Positions 6,863 to 12,986 are shown, counted from the stretch's first letter. The stretch: DNA of 12,986 nt from Candidatus Uhrbacteria bacterium RIFOXYB2_FULL_45_11 (GCA_001791715.1 MGFD01000008.1:13993-26978); one strand, 5' to 3'. Numbers and translations: made by a program. The notes: a model not told the origin generated them from the sequence alone.

Positions 6863-7234
6863 ATGGTACAAGAACTCTCAGTGATCAAAGTTGCAGATAA
6901 CACAGGGGCTAAAAAGCTCATGGTTATTCGTGTACTTGGAGGATTCCAAAAGCGTTATGCTCATTTGGGCGAGCTTGTTGTGTGCTCCGTGAAAGAAGCT
7001 GTTCCACATGCAGCTGTCAAAAAAAGTGATGTCGTGACAGCTGTCATGGTGCGTACACGTAAGGAAACGCGTCGCAAAGACGGAACTTACATTCGTTTTG
7101 ATGAAAACGCAGCCGTGATCATTGATAAAAAAACGAAAGATCCAAAAGGAACACGTATTTTTGGACCGGTTGCTCGTGAGTTGCGTGCTGGTGGATACAA
7201 TAAAATTATTTCTCTTGCACCAGAAGTGCTTTAA
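6863..7234 (+). CDS. rplN: 50S ribosomal protein L14
   Basis: L14 (uL14) is a beta-barrel protein at the subunit interface that takes part in intersubunit bridges. At 123 aa it is at the family's normal length of about 122. The N-terminus [17 protein letters not shown], the VRTRKE segment near residue 66 and the C-terminal [13 protein letters not shown] region all fit. It is the first gene of the spc half. The start is preceded by TCT, as at S3, L24 and SecY, and has no Shine-Dalgarno. Confidence 0.98.
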   Translation: MVQELSVIKVADNTGAKKLMVIRVLGGFQKRYAHLGELVVCSVKEAVPHAAVKKSDVVTAVMVRTRKETRRKDGTYIRFDENAAVIIDKKTKDPKGTRIFGPVARELRAGGYNKIISLAPEVL

Positions 7235-7245
7235 ATCACCCTTCT

Positions 7246-7569
7246 ATGAAAATCAAAACAGGCGACAAAGTCCGGGTTTTGACCGGCAAAGATAGAAACA
7301 AAGAAGGGAAGGTGCTTCAGGTTTTTCCAGGTCTTGAGCGTGTGGTTGTGGATGGAATTAATATCCTCACAAAACACATGAAAGGACGAGGGGAACATGC
7401 TGGTCAAAAAATTCAGTTTCCATCACCTATTCACGTATCGAATGTGCAGCTCATTTCAGAAAAATCTGGAGCTCACGGTCGAATTGGATACAAGATGATC
7501 GAATCTGACGGAGCAAAGAAAAAGATTCGTGTGCTGCGCAAAAAAGGAACTGTCGAGGATATTGAATAA
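7246..7569 (+). CDS. rplX: 50S ribosomal protein L24
   Basis: L24 (uL24) is an assembly-initiating large-subunit protein near the tunnel exit. The N-terminal KOW/SH3-like motif is plain at residues 1-30 (KTGDKVRVLTGKDRNKEGKV). The V-x-V-x-G-I-N sequence and the KH-x-K segment follow, with SPIHVSNVQLI near 65 and GRIGYK near 80. Length 107 aa is normal. Spacing is 11 nt from L14 and 5 nt to L5. The start has no Shine-Dalgarno and is preceded by TCT. Confidence 0.97.
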   Translation: MKIKTGDKVRVLTGKDRNKEGKVLQVFPGLERVVVDGINILTKHMKGRGEHAGQKIQFPSPIHVSNVQLISEKSGAHGRIGYKMIESDGAKKKIRVLRKKGTVEDIE

Positions 7570-7574
7570 ACATT

Positions 7575-8117
7575 ATGTCACTCAAAGATTCATACAAAAC
7601 ATCTGTCGTTCCTGAACTCATGAAAGAGTTTGGGTACAAAAATGTGAATGCAGTGCCTGTGATCAACACAGTGACACTGAATATTGGAGTTGGGCCTGGC
7701 ATGAAAGATGCAAAATTCCTTGAAACAGCACAAAATACGCTAAAGAGAATTACGGGTCAAAAGCCAGTTACCACAAAAGCACGTAAATCCATTGCTGGAT
7801 TCAAAATTCGTGAAGGAAGTGTTGTGGGTGTAATGGTCACTCTTCGCGGAAAGCGCATGTGGGACTTTTTAGAAAAATTGATCAGTGTTTCCTTGCCACG
7901 AGTTCGCGATTTCCGTGGGTTGTCAAAAAAATCTTTTGACGGAAATGGAAATTATTCAATTGGTTTTAAGGAGCATGTAGCATTTCCTGAAATTTCAACA
8001 GAAGAAATTGAAATCACACACGGAATTCAAGTAACAATTGCGACCTCCGCAAAAACAGATAAAGAAGCAGAAGCTTTGCTCAAACACTTGAGACTTCCTC
8101 TCAAACAAGACGCATAA
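7575..8117 (+). CDS. rplE: 50S ribosomal protein L5
   Basis: L5 (uL5) binds 5S rRNA in the central protuberance and contacts P-site tRNA. At 180 aa it matches the family. Recognisable parts are the V-x-x-x-TLNIGVG strand near residue 35, [22 protein letters not shown] at about 63-84, the [11 protein letters not shown] segment near 110-120, and FPEI near 136. In E. coli the mRNA at the start of this gene is the S8 autoregulation site. I could not recognise that fold here. S14 starts 2 nt after the stop. Confidence 0.98.
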   Translation: MSLKDSYKTSVVPELMKEFGYKNVNAVPVINTVTLNIGVGPGMKDAKFLETAQNTLKRITGQKPVTTKARKSIAGFKIREGSVVGVMVTLRGKRMWDFLEKLISVSLPRVRDFRGLSKKSFDGNGNYSIGFKEHVAFPEISTEEIEITHGIQVTIATSAKTDKEAEALLKHLRLPLKQDA

Positions 8118-8119
8118 AT

Positions 8120-8305
8120 ATGGCAACAGAAAATCAAATTGCGAAATCCAAAAAGCGAGCTAAGTTTTCAACCCGCATCCATCGTCGTTGTTGGAAGTGT
8201 GGAAGAAACCGTGGTTTTATGCGTGCGTTTCAGTTATGCCGTATTTGTTTTCGGGAATTAGCTAACAAGGGAGAAATTCCAGGTGTAAGAAAATCAAGTT
8301 GGTAA
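8120..8305 (+). CDS. rpsN: 30S ribosomal protein S14, zinc-binding type
   Basis: S14 (uS14) is a small-subunit head protein. This is the short, zinc-binding form: 61 aa with C24-x2-C27 and C40-x2-C43, the four cysteines that bind one zinc ion. The [15 protein letters not shown] and LCRICFREL segments match the family closely, and the C-terminus ends with the common K-S-S-W. It lies between L5 (2-nt gap) and S8 (1-nt gap). The start has no Shine-Dalgarno. Confidence 0.97.
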   Translation: MATENQIAKSKKRAKFSTRIHRRCWKCGRNRGFMRAFQLCRICFRELANKGEIPGVRKSSW

Positions 8306-8306
8306 T

Positions 8307-8699
8307 ATGATCACAGACCCAATCTCAGACATGCTCACACGTATCCGCAATGCACAGGCTGTTAAAAAAGCTGCGCTTGCTTTGCCATACTCGAACATCA
8401 AATTCGCGATTGCAAAAATTCTTGAAAAAGAAGGATTCATTGTAAAAGCTGTGATGACAACGGAATCAAAATTTCCGATGATTCAAATTGATTTGAAATA
8501 TACAAATCATCTCCCAGCGATTCAATCAATTCAACGCGTAAGCAAACCAGGACGTCGTGTTTACACCAAATCAGAAGATTTGCGTTCGATTTTGTCTGGA
8601 CTCGGTATTTCAATCGTATCCACATCAAACGGACTCATGACCAATAAAGAAGCACATGCTCGCCATCTTGGTGGGGAAGTGATTTGTGAAGTTTATTAG
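8307..8699 (+). CDS. rpsH: 30S ribosomal protein S8
   Basis: S8 (uS8) is a primary 16S rRNA-binding protein and the spc operon repressor in E. coli. The product is 130 aa, as expected. It begins with the family N-terminus DPISDMLTRIRNAQ. The C-terminal signature with ILSGLGISIVSTSNGLMTNKEA and the GGEVICEVY ending are intact. Just one base lies between the S14 stop and this start. The stop is TAG, and L6 follows after 11 nt. Confidence 0.98.
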   Translation: MITDPISDMLTRIRNAQAVKKAALALPYSNIKFAIAKILEKEGFIVKAVMTTESKFPMIQIDLKYTNHLPAIQSIQRVSKPGRRVYTKSEDLRSILSGLGISIVSTSNGLMTNKEAHARHLGGEVICEVY

Positions 8700-8710
8700 A
8701 AAAAAACGAT

Positions 8711-9268
8711 ATGTCACGTGTTGGAAAAAAACCCATTCTTATTCCTCAAGGTGTCGAATTAACCGTTGATGACAAGTTCATTACGGTAAAAGGACCAAAA
8801 GGATCTTTGTCACGGACTGTTCATCCGCTTGTTTCGCTTGCTCTCACAGAAGATGCGGAAGGAAAACATCTCACTGTTTCCGTGGAAGATGAAACAGAAA
8901 AGGTTAACCGCTCCCAATGGGGAACCGCACGTACGCTGATTGCAAACATGATTACGGGTGTTACAGTTGGTTTCACAAAAAAATTAGAAGTTAACGGAGT
9001 TGGTTATCGCGTAAATGTTCAAGGTCGAGTATTGAACTTGATTGTTGGCTATTCTCATGACGTTCCTTTCCTTCTTCCAGAAGGAATTACAGCGACTGTT
9101 GAGGGAAACGTGATTACAATCATCGGAATCGATAATGAAGCGGTTGGTGAAATTGCCGCACGCATTAGAAAAGTAAGAAAACCTGAACCATATAAAGGAA
9201 AAGGAATTAAGTATACAGATGAAGTGGTTCGTCGCAAGGCTGGTAAATCACAAAAGGCAGCTGCTTAA
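8711..9268 (+). CDS. rplF: 50S ribosomal protein L6
   Basis: L6 (uL6) has two similar domains and lies near the sarcin-ricin loop and the factor-binding site. The product is 185 aa, close to the usual 177-180, with a short basic Ala/Lys tail (GKSQKAAA). SRVGKKPI opens the protein and VKGPKG lies near residue 27. The second-domain signature PEPYKGKGIKY lies near 158-168. It sits in the normal place between S8 and L18. The start is preceded by T, with no Shine-Dalgarno. Confidence 0.98.
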   Translation: MSRVGKKPILIPQGVELTVDDKFITVKGPKGSLSRTVHPLVSLALTEDAEGKHLTVSVEDETEKVNRSQWGTARTLIANMITGVTVGFTKKLEVNGVGYRVNVQGRVLNLIVGYSHDVPFLLPEGITATVEGNVITIIGIDNEAVGEIAARIRKVRKPEPYKGKGIKYTDEVVRRKAGKSQKAAA

Positions 9269-9277
9269 CACAAACGT

Positions 9278-9628
9278 ATGAACGGATTGAAAAAACAACT
9301 TAGTCGCGCACGTCGTGCACATCGTACACGTATTGCCATGCACGGAACTGAACTCAAACCTCGTTTGAGTGTTTCGCGCAGCTTGAAACATATTTATGTT
9401 CAGCTCATCAATGATGATAAAGGTGTCACGATCGCCTCTTCATCTGATATGGAAATGAAATCCGATGCGTCTCCTGTTGAGGTTGCAAAAGAAGTAGGTA
9501 TGATGATTGCAAAAAAAGCAATCGCTGCCGGTGTAGAAACGGTTGTATTCGATCGCGGATCTTTTCGTTATCATGGTCGTGTCGCTTCCTTGGCAGAAGG
9601 AGCCCGCGCCGGTGGTTTGAAGTTCTAA
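9278..9628 (+). CDS. rplR: 50S ribosomal protein L18
   Basis: L18 (uL18) binds 5S rRNA together with L5 in the central protuberance. Length 116 aa is normal. An arginine-rich N-terminus (RARRAHRTR, residues 10-18) precedes the PRLSVSRSLKHIYVQLIND strand region. The conserved C-terminus with VVFDRGSFRYHGRV and LAEGARAGGLKF is complete. The start is preceded by CGT. L6 is 9 nt upstream and S5 is 7 nt downstream. Confidence 0.97.
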   Translation: MNGLKKQLSRARRAHRTRIAMHGTELKPRLSVSRSLKHIYVQLINDDKGVTIASSSDMEMKSDASPVEVAKEVGMMIAKKAIAAGVETVVFDRGSFRYHGRVASLAEGARAGGLKF

Positions 9629-9635
9629 TTTTTGT

Positions 9636-10223
9636 ATGACAAACGCACAAACAACATCACGACCAAAATCATCATCCGGTCAAAAGCCCGGCGGAGCAGG
9701 ATCTGCTTCCGGCGAAAAATCTTTTGGTGGAAAAGGTGACACACGCGGAAAAGGCGGAAAGCGCCCAGGACGCGATCAAAAAGAACCAAGAGAATTTGAT
9801 CAAAAAATTCTTGATCTTGCGCGTGTTACGCGTGTGACAGCTGGTGGAAAGCGTATGTCTTTCCGCTGTGCGCTTGTTATCGGAGATCGCAAGGGACGCG
9901 TTGGATTTGGTGTTGCAAAAGGTGCAGACGTACAGATTGCTGTTGATAAAGCGTATCGACAAGCCAAAAAGACACTGATCACCGTTCCGATGATTCAAGA
10001 AACTTTGCCACATGCTGTAACGGTGAAGCTTGGTTCAGCAATCGTCATGCTGAAACCAGCTCCAAAAGGATCTGGATTAAAGGCAGGAGGTGCAATGCGT
10101 GTTATTCTTGAATACGCGGGAGTACCTAACGCTGTCTCAAAAATCTTGAATTCGAATAATAAAATCAATATCGCTCACGCAACGTTCCTTGCCATTCAAT
10201 CATTGAATGATTCCAAAAAATAA
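9636..10223 (+). CDS. rpsE: 30S ribosomal protein S5 with Gly-rich N-terminus
   Basis: S5 (uS5) shapes the mRNA entry channel and decoding fidelity, with S4 and S3. The core starts at about residue 52. It has a dsRBD-like first domain (LDLARVTRV, then IGDRKGRVGFGVAKG near 88-102) and the second domain with GSGLKAGGAMRVILEYAGV near 148-166. At 195 aa it is longer than the common roughly 166 aa. The excess is an N-terminal Gly/Lys/Ser-rich segment that is probably disordered. It ends 4 nt before L15; the rpmD (L30) gene expected here is missing. The start is preceded by T, with no Shine-Dalgarno. Confidence 0.97.
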   Translation: MTNAQTTSRPKSSSGQKPGGAGSASGEKSFGGKGDTRGKGGKRPGRDQKEPREFDQKILDLARVTRVTAGGKRMSFRCALVIGDRKGRVGFGVAKGADVQIAVDKAYRQAKKTLITVPMIQETLPHAVTVKLGSAIVMLKPAPKGSGLKAGGAMRVILEYAGVPNAVSKILNSNNKINIAHATFLAIQSLNDSKK

Positions 10224-10227
10224 TCGT

Positions 10228-10662
10228 ATGTCACTTTCACTTCACACACTGAAACCAAGTCCACACTCAAAAAAGGATCGAAAATATATCGGTCGTGGTT
10301 TGGGATCCAAAGGAACTTACTCCGGTCGTGGAGTTAAAGGACAAGGAGCACGTTCTGGTGTTTCTGGATTGAAGTTGAAAGGAATGCGCAAGATCATTCT
10401 TTCTACTCCAAAATTACGTGGATTTAAGGCAAAGAATCCAAAAGCGCAAGTTTTGAATATTGGAGATCTTGCAAAAATGTTTGTTGACGGAGGAAAAGTT
10501 ACACCAAAACAATTGCTTGCAAAGAAACTTATTACGGACGCAACGGCAACCATTAAGGTTCTTGGAAAGGGGACAATCGCATCAAAGATCATTCTTCAGG
10601 GATGCCTTGTTTCTGCGTCGGCAAAAGAAAAGATTGAACAAGCTGGTGGATCTGTTGTGTAG
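10228..10662 (+). CDS. rplO: 50S ribosomal protein L15
   Basis: L15 (uL15) is a late-assembly large-subunit protein. The start used is ATG 10228 (144 aa, MSLSLHTLKPSPHSKK), which matches the family N-terminus and follows CGT. The in-frame ATG at 10207 would overlap S5 and adds seven residues without family support. The Gly/Arg-rich signature (GRGLGSKGTYSGRGVKGQGA) lies at about 22-41, and the LRGFK segment is near 65. The stop is TAG. A 36-nt gap with no evident hairpin separates it from secY. Confidence 0.97.
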   Translation: MSLSLHTLKPSPHSKKDRKYIGRGLGSKGTYSGRGVKGQGARSGVSGLKLKGMRKIILSTPKLRGFKAKNPKAQVLNIGDLAKMFVDGGKVTPKQLLAKKLITDATATIKVLGKGTIASKIILQGCLVSASAKEKIEQAGGSVV

Positions 10663-10698
10663 TTTTTCGGAACGTCCTCGTCTTTCAAATCTCCCTCT

Positions 10699-11961
10699 AT
10701 GAACACTCTTCTTCGCATTTGGAAAACAAAAGAGCTGCGCTCAAGCTTGCTCTTCGTTCTCCTTATGCTCGTGATTTTTCGTATCGCAGCGCATATTCCT
10801 GCTCCGGGAATTGATGCGAGTGCACTTGCACAAGTGTTTTCAAAAAATCAATTTTTAGGACTTTTGAATATTTTTTCTGGAGGAACACTGCAAAATTTTT
10901 CGGTTGTTGCGATGGGGGTCATGCCTTACATCACCGCGTCGATTATTTTTCAATTGTTAGGAATGATCATTCCTGCATTTGAACAAATGCAAAAAGAAGA
11001 ATCAGGAAGACAAAAAATCAACATGTGGACACGTTGGCTCGCCGTACCTCTTAGCTTTATTCAGGCTTATAGCTTGATTTTGCTTCTTTCACGTCAAGGT
11101 CAATTTTTTACAGGAATCCAAAGCACGTCAATTCTTTTCGCGATCATTAGTATGACCGCAGGAACGATTTTTCTTATGTGGCTTGGAGAATTGATTACGG
11201 AAAAGAATATTGGAAATGGAATTTCTATCATCATTCTTTCTGGAATCGTGGCCGGACTTCCAACAGTTTTGAGCCAGTCACTTGCGGTTTACGATAAGAG
11301 TCAGTTGATAACGTTGATCTTGTTTGTTGTGGTTGTTATTGTAACGGTTATTGGAATCGTTATCATGAATGAAGCTCAACGAAATATCCCCGTGCAATAT
11401 GCACGTCATATTCAAGGTTCACGTCTTGCGGGTGGTGTTAGTTCACACATTCCAATTCGTCTGAATATGGGGGGAGTGATTCCAATCATTTTCGCGATTT
11501 CTATTATCTTGTTTCCAACCGTTCTTGCGCAATTTTTCTTGAACGCAAAAACTCCGTTTTTGCGTGAGGCTGCAACGCAAGTATTACAAATCTTCCAAAA
11601 CCAACTCTTCTACGGAGTTTCGTTCTTTGCTCTTGTCTTCTTGTTTGCCTACTTCTATACATCGGTGATTTTTCACCCGGAACAAGTAGCAGAAAATATT
11701 CAAAAGCAAGGCGGATTTATTCCAGGAATCAGACCTGGAAAGCATACGGCAGATTATCTCAGCTTCGTAACAAATCGTTTGCTCCTCCTTGGAGCAACCT
11801 TCCTGGCAGTCATTGCGGTGTTGCCGCTCATTGTGCAACACTTCACTGGAAGCCAAAACCTCGTCATTGGTGGAACATCCATTCTCATTATCGTCGCGGT
11901 TGTGATCGATAGTGTGAAACAGATTGAAGCACAATTGACCATGCGAGAGTACGACCTATAA
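10699..11961 (+). CDS. secY: Protein translocase subunit SecY
   Basis: SecY is the channel of the Sec translocon in the cytoplasmic membrane, working with SecE and SecG and with SecA or the ribosome. At 420 aa it has ordinary length, with about ten hydrophobic segments as expected. TM1 lies around residues 15-32 with IPAPGI following. The plug/TM2 region (FSGGTLQNFSVVAMGVMPYI) is near 55-78. The cytoplasmic loop with PGIRPG at 342-347 contains R345, matching the conserved functional arginine of the C5 loop. The C-terminus EAQLTMREYDL is typical. It is the last gene of the long ribosomal unit and is followed directly by an intrinsic terminator. The start follows TCT, with no Shine-Dalgarno. 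Confidence 0.99.
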   Translation: MNTLLRIWKTKELRSSLLFVLLMLVIFRIAAHIPAPGIDASALAQVFSKNQFLGLLNIFSGGTLQNFSVVAMGVMPYITASIIFQLLGMIIPAFEQMQKEESGRQKINMWTRWLAVPLSFIQAYSLILLLSRQGQFFTGIQSTSILFAIISMTAGTIFLMWLGELITEKNIGNGISIIILSGIVAGLPTVLSQSLAVYDKSQLITLILFVVVVIVTVIGIVIMNEAQRNIPVQYARHIQGSRLAGGVSSHIPIRLNMGGVIPIIFAISIILFPTVLAQFFLNAKTPFLREAATQVLQIFQNQLFYGVSFFALVFLFAYFYTSVIFHPEQVAENIQKQGGFIPGIRPGKHTADYLSFVTNRLLLLGATFLAVIAVLPLIVQHFTGSQNLVIGGTSILIIVAVVIDSVKQIEAQLTMREYDL

Positions 11962-11968
11962 ATGAAAG

Positions 11969-11996
11969 AAAACAGCCTCGCAAGGGGCTGTTTTTT
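11969..11996 (+). terminator. Intrinsic terminator after secY
   Basis: The stem AAAACAGCCTC (11969-11979) pairs with 11984-11994, with one T-G pair. It closes a GCAA tetraloop (GNRA type) and runs into six T bases (11991-11996). It begins 7 nt after the secY stop. This is a textbook terminator and marks the end of the ribosomal-protein/secY transcription unit. Confidence 0.93.
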
Positions 11997-12008
11997 GATA
12001 GCACAGCA

Positions 12009-12037
12009 TTGACGCGGCGATGATTTCTTGCTAAGTT
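12009..12037 (+). promoter_or_regulatory. Candidate promoter of the hypothetical gene
   Basis: TTGACG (12009-12014) is a near-consensus -35. After a 17-nt spacer, TAAGTT (12032-12037) is a weak -10, but it is preceded by TG one base upstream (TGC), making an extended -10. Transcription would start near 12044, giving a leader of about 30 nt that includes the Shine-Dalgarno. Its place right after a terminator supports it. Confidence 0.5.
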
Positions 12038-12063
12038 GCATTGGCATTTCTTAACATAAGAAT

Positions 12064-12069
12064 GGGAGA
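12064..12069 (+). promoter_or_regulatory. Shine-Dalgarno of the hypothetical gene
   Basis: GGGAGA, with GGAG at 12065-12068 ending 7 nt before the ATG at 12076, is a good Shine-Dalgarno sequence at good spacing. It is notable because the 22 ribosomal/tuf/secY starts and adk show essentially none. Confidence 0.75.
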
Positions 12070-12075
12070 TATCTC

Positions 12076-12438
12076 ATGGCATCAATCGGCCTTGTTCGTA
12101 GATTTTGGCAGGAGCAACCCACGGCCGTAACGCTCTTGTCTCAACAAATCGGGACTATTGTTTCCGTGTCAGACGAAGGTTTTGTCTTTCGAACTCACTT
12201 TCGAAGAAGCGAGGAAAAGAAATTCGTTGTAGAGAAGGTGGATCCTCAGGATGCATCGGGAGATGAATTGTTTCCGTGGACTTGGTTTTCAGAGACAAAT
12301 CGCCGCCTTGTCACTCCGGGTGTGACACTTCAACTTGAGTCTCGTTATGAAGATTCTGTTCGGTATCGCGGAGGAGTGAAAGAGTTCGGAAGGAATCGGC
12401 GTAAGAAATGTACCTCTTTTAGGATCCTTAAGCCCTGA
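12076..12438 (+). CDS. Hypothetical protein, 120 aa, between secY and adk
   Basis: I do not recognise this protein. It is 120 aa with no signal peptide or membrane segment, probably cytoplasmic. The middle alternates hydrophobic and polar residues (IGTIVSVSDEGFVFRTHF, about residues 25-42), suggesting beta strands. A Trp/Phe-rich patch FPWTWF follows near 66-71. The C-terminus is strongly basic (about 101-119: KEFGRNRRKKCTSFRILKP), which would suit nucleic-acid binding, though that is an inference. The gene stands apart from its neighbours: its own candidate promoter, a clear Shine-Dalgarno, C instead of T at -1, a TGA stop, and a terminator overlapping its end. In many bacteria adk follows secY directly, so this is an insertion or a lineage-specific gene. 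Real coding status is likely but unproven. Confidence 0.7.
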   Translation: MASIGLVRRFWQEQPTAVTLLSQQIGTIVSVSDEGFVFRTHFRRSEEKKFVVEKVDPQDASGDELFPWTWFSETNRRLVTPGVTLQLESRYEDSVRYRGGVKEFGRNRRKKCTSFRILKP

Positions 12439-12458
12439 TGGTTCATCGGGGCTTTTTT
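12431..12458 (+). terminator. Intrinsic terminator overlapping the hypothetical gene's stop
   Basis: AGCCCTGATG (12431-12440) pairs with CATCGGGGCT (12444-12453), ten pairs with one T-G, around a GTT loop, followed by a six-T run (12453-12458). The 5' arm contains the last sense codons and the TGA stop (12436-12438), so the coding end and the terminator share bases. Confidence 0.92.
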
Positions 12459-12478
12459 CTCGCCAAAAATCCGATATT

Positions 12479-12487
12479 TGCTATACT
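12479..12487 (+). promoter_or_regulatory. Extended -10 promoter for adk
   Basis: TGCTATACT gives the extended TG motif (12479-12480) and TATACT (12482-12487), one mismatch from the TATAAT consensus. No good -35 is found 16-18 nt upstream, which falls in the terminator tail; extended -10 promoters can work without one. The start of transcription would be near 12494, giving about 60 nt of leader with a hairpin. Confidence 0.6.
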
Positions 12488-12497
12488 ACCCAAGCGT

Positions 12498-12525
12498 TCA
12501 TTCCCGTCCGTCGAGACGAGAATGA
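12498..12525 (+). promoter_or_regulatory. Hairpin in the adk leader
   Basis: TCATTC (12498-12503) pairs with GAATGA (12520-12525). After a 2x2 internal loop, GTC (12506-12508) pairs with GAC (12515-12517) around a six-base loop. If the extended -10 is right, this sits at the very 5' end of the adk mRNA, where such stems often protect transcripts. A regulatory role is possible but unsupported. Confidence 0.45.
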
Positions 12526-12553
12526 GGGGCTTACTCTTCACATTCAATACAGT

Positions 12554-12986
12554 ATGCATCAACTTCAAAACAAGCCCTACAAGGTCATTTTATTTGGACC
12601 TCAAGGAAGCGGAAAGGGAACTCAGGCTCACTTACTCTCGGAAGAATTCGGGATCCCAACGTTCAGTATGGGACAGTTAATTCGTGACGAAATCGCATCA
12701 GGTTCCGAAATGGGAAAACGATTTGCGCCTATCGTTGAAGAAGGAAAACTCATCGCGGATATGGACGCGGCGGATCTTTTAAAGCGACGCCTTGCAAATC
12801 CTGACGCGAAAGATGGATATATTCTCGACGGATTTCCACGCGATCGCGCGCAGGCAAAAGCCTTTGACTTTGATCGTCCATCTCACTTGATCATCATTCA
12901 TATTCCACACGATGTTTCTCTTGAGCGATTGAAGGGGCGATTGACGTGTGACAAAACGGGAAAAATTTACAGCACAAAAGATGGAC
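12554..12986 (+). CDS. adk: Adenylate kinase, 3' end beyond the window
   Basis: Adenylate kinase converts ATP + AMP to 2 ADP in the cytoplasm. Only the first 144 codons are present; the frame stays open to the window end. The P-loop GPQGSGKGT is at residues 15-23. The AMP-binding helix region has SMGQLIR (38-44; TGD-L-R in most relatives), and DGFPR lies at 92-96. The GR pair starting the LID is at 128-129. The LID reads CDKTG (132-136): C132 matches the first cysteine of zinc-type LIDs, but the second cysteine of C-x2-C is replaced by T135. The rest of the LID is cut off. The start is preceded by T, like the ribosomal genes, and has no Shine-Dalgarno. Confidence 0.96.
   Translation, partial: MHQLQNKPYKVILFGPQGSGKGTQAHLLSEEFGIPTFSMGQLIRDEIASGSEMGKRFAPIVEEGKLIADMDAADLLKRRLANPDAKDGYILDGFPRDRAQAKAFDFDRPSHLIIIHIPHDVSLERLKGRLTCDKTGKIYSTKDG

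Noticed and set aside
7560..7600. S8 autoregulatory site at the L24-L5 junction, as in E. coli
   Set aside because: I could not find a helix resembling the S8-binding fold of 16S rRNA around the L5 start.
10207..10227. ATG 10207 as the L15 start, overlapping S5
   Set aside because: ATG 10228 matches the L15 family N-terminus and the T-at-minus-1 pattern; the earlier ATG only adds seven unsupported residues.
12438..12680. 80-aa forward open frame running across the terminator, promoter and adk start
   Set aside because: It crosses a strong terminator and overlaps the clear adk frame in another phase.
1..12986. CRISPR arrays, insertion sequences, attachment sites or origins
   Set aside because: No direct repeats with spacers, no transposase frames or terminal inverted repeats, and no clusters of DnaA-box-like sequence were seen.
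1..12986. Recoding of TGA as an amino acid (as in Gracilibacteria and Absconditabacteria)
   Set aside because: No conserved protein here contains an in-frame TGA, and TGA acts as a stop inside the terminator stem of the hypothetical gene.

Overview
The window is a compact, single-strand (+) bacterial translation locus: tuf, then the S10 and spc ribosomal-protein operons, secY, one unrecognised gene and the 5' part of adk. The order is tuf-S10-L3-L4-L23-L2-S19-L22-S3-L16-L29-S17-L14-L24-L5-S14-S8-L6-L18-S5-L15-secY-(hypothetical)-adk. The gene for L30 (rpmD), usually between S5 and L15, is absent: only 4 nt separate those two genes. Loss of L30 in this setting, the low-complexity tails on several ribosomal proteins, the zinc-type S14 and the tight packing suggest a Candidate Phyla Radiation / Patescibacteria genome. 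That assignment is an inference, since some other lineages also lack L30. The code is the standard bacterial one, with no in-frame TGA and TGA used once as a stop.

Layout. 1-1242: short upstream flank and EF-Tu. 1243-1300: a gap filled by a 13-bp hairpin. 1301-1636: S10. 1637-1938: a 302-nt non-coding stretch with two long hairpins and competing alternative pairings, the most RNA-like part of the window. 1939-6782: L3 to S17, packed with gaps of 30 nt or less and one 10-nt overlap. 6783-6862: an 80-nt gap with a strong hairpin, exactly at the classical S10/spc operon boundary. 6863-11961: L14 to SecY, again nearly gapless, ended by an intrinsic terminator. 11962-12458: an apparently self-contained unit with promoter, Shine-Dalgarno, 120-aa hypothetical protein and terminator. 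12459-12986: an extended -10 promoter, a leader hairpin and adk, cut by the window end.

The genes build and serve one machine: EF-Tu delivers aminoacyl-tRNA, 20 proteins build the two ribosomal subunits, and SecY is the membrane channel that receives nascent secreted and membrane proteins. Adenylate kinase sets the adenylate balance.

The clearest system-level signal is in the start sites. All 22 genes from tuf to secY, and adk, have T immediately before the start codon (TATG, or TGTG for S10). Almost none has a Shine-Dalgarno sequence. The one exception is the hypothetical gene, which has C at -1, a good Shine-Dalgarno and the only TGA stop. The most interesting candidates for undescribed biology are this TATG start signature, the S10-L3 leader RNA, and the separately regulated hypothetical gene between secY and adk.
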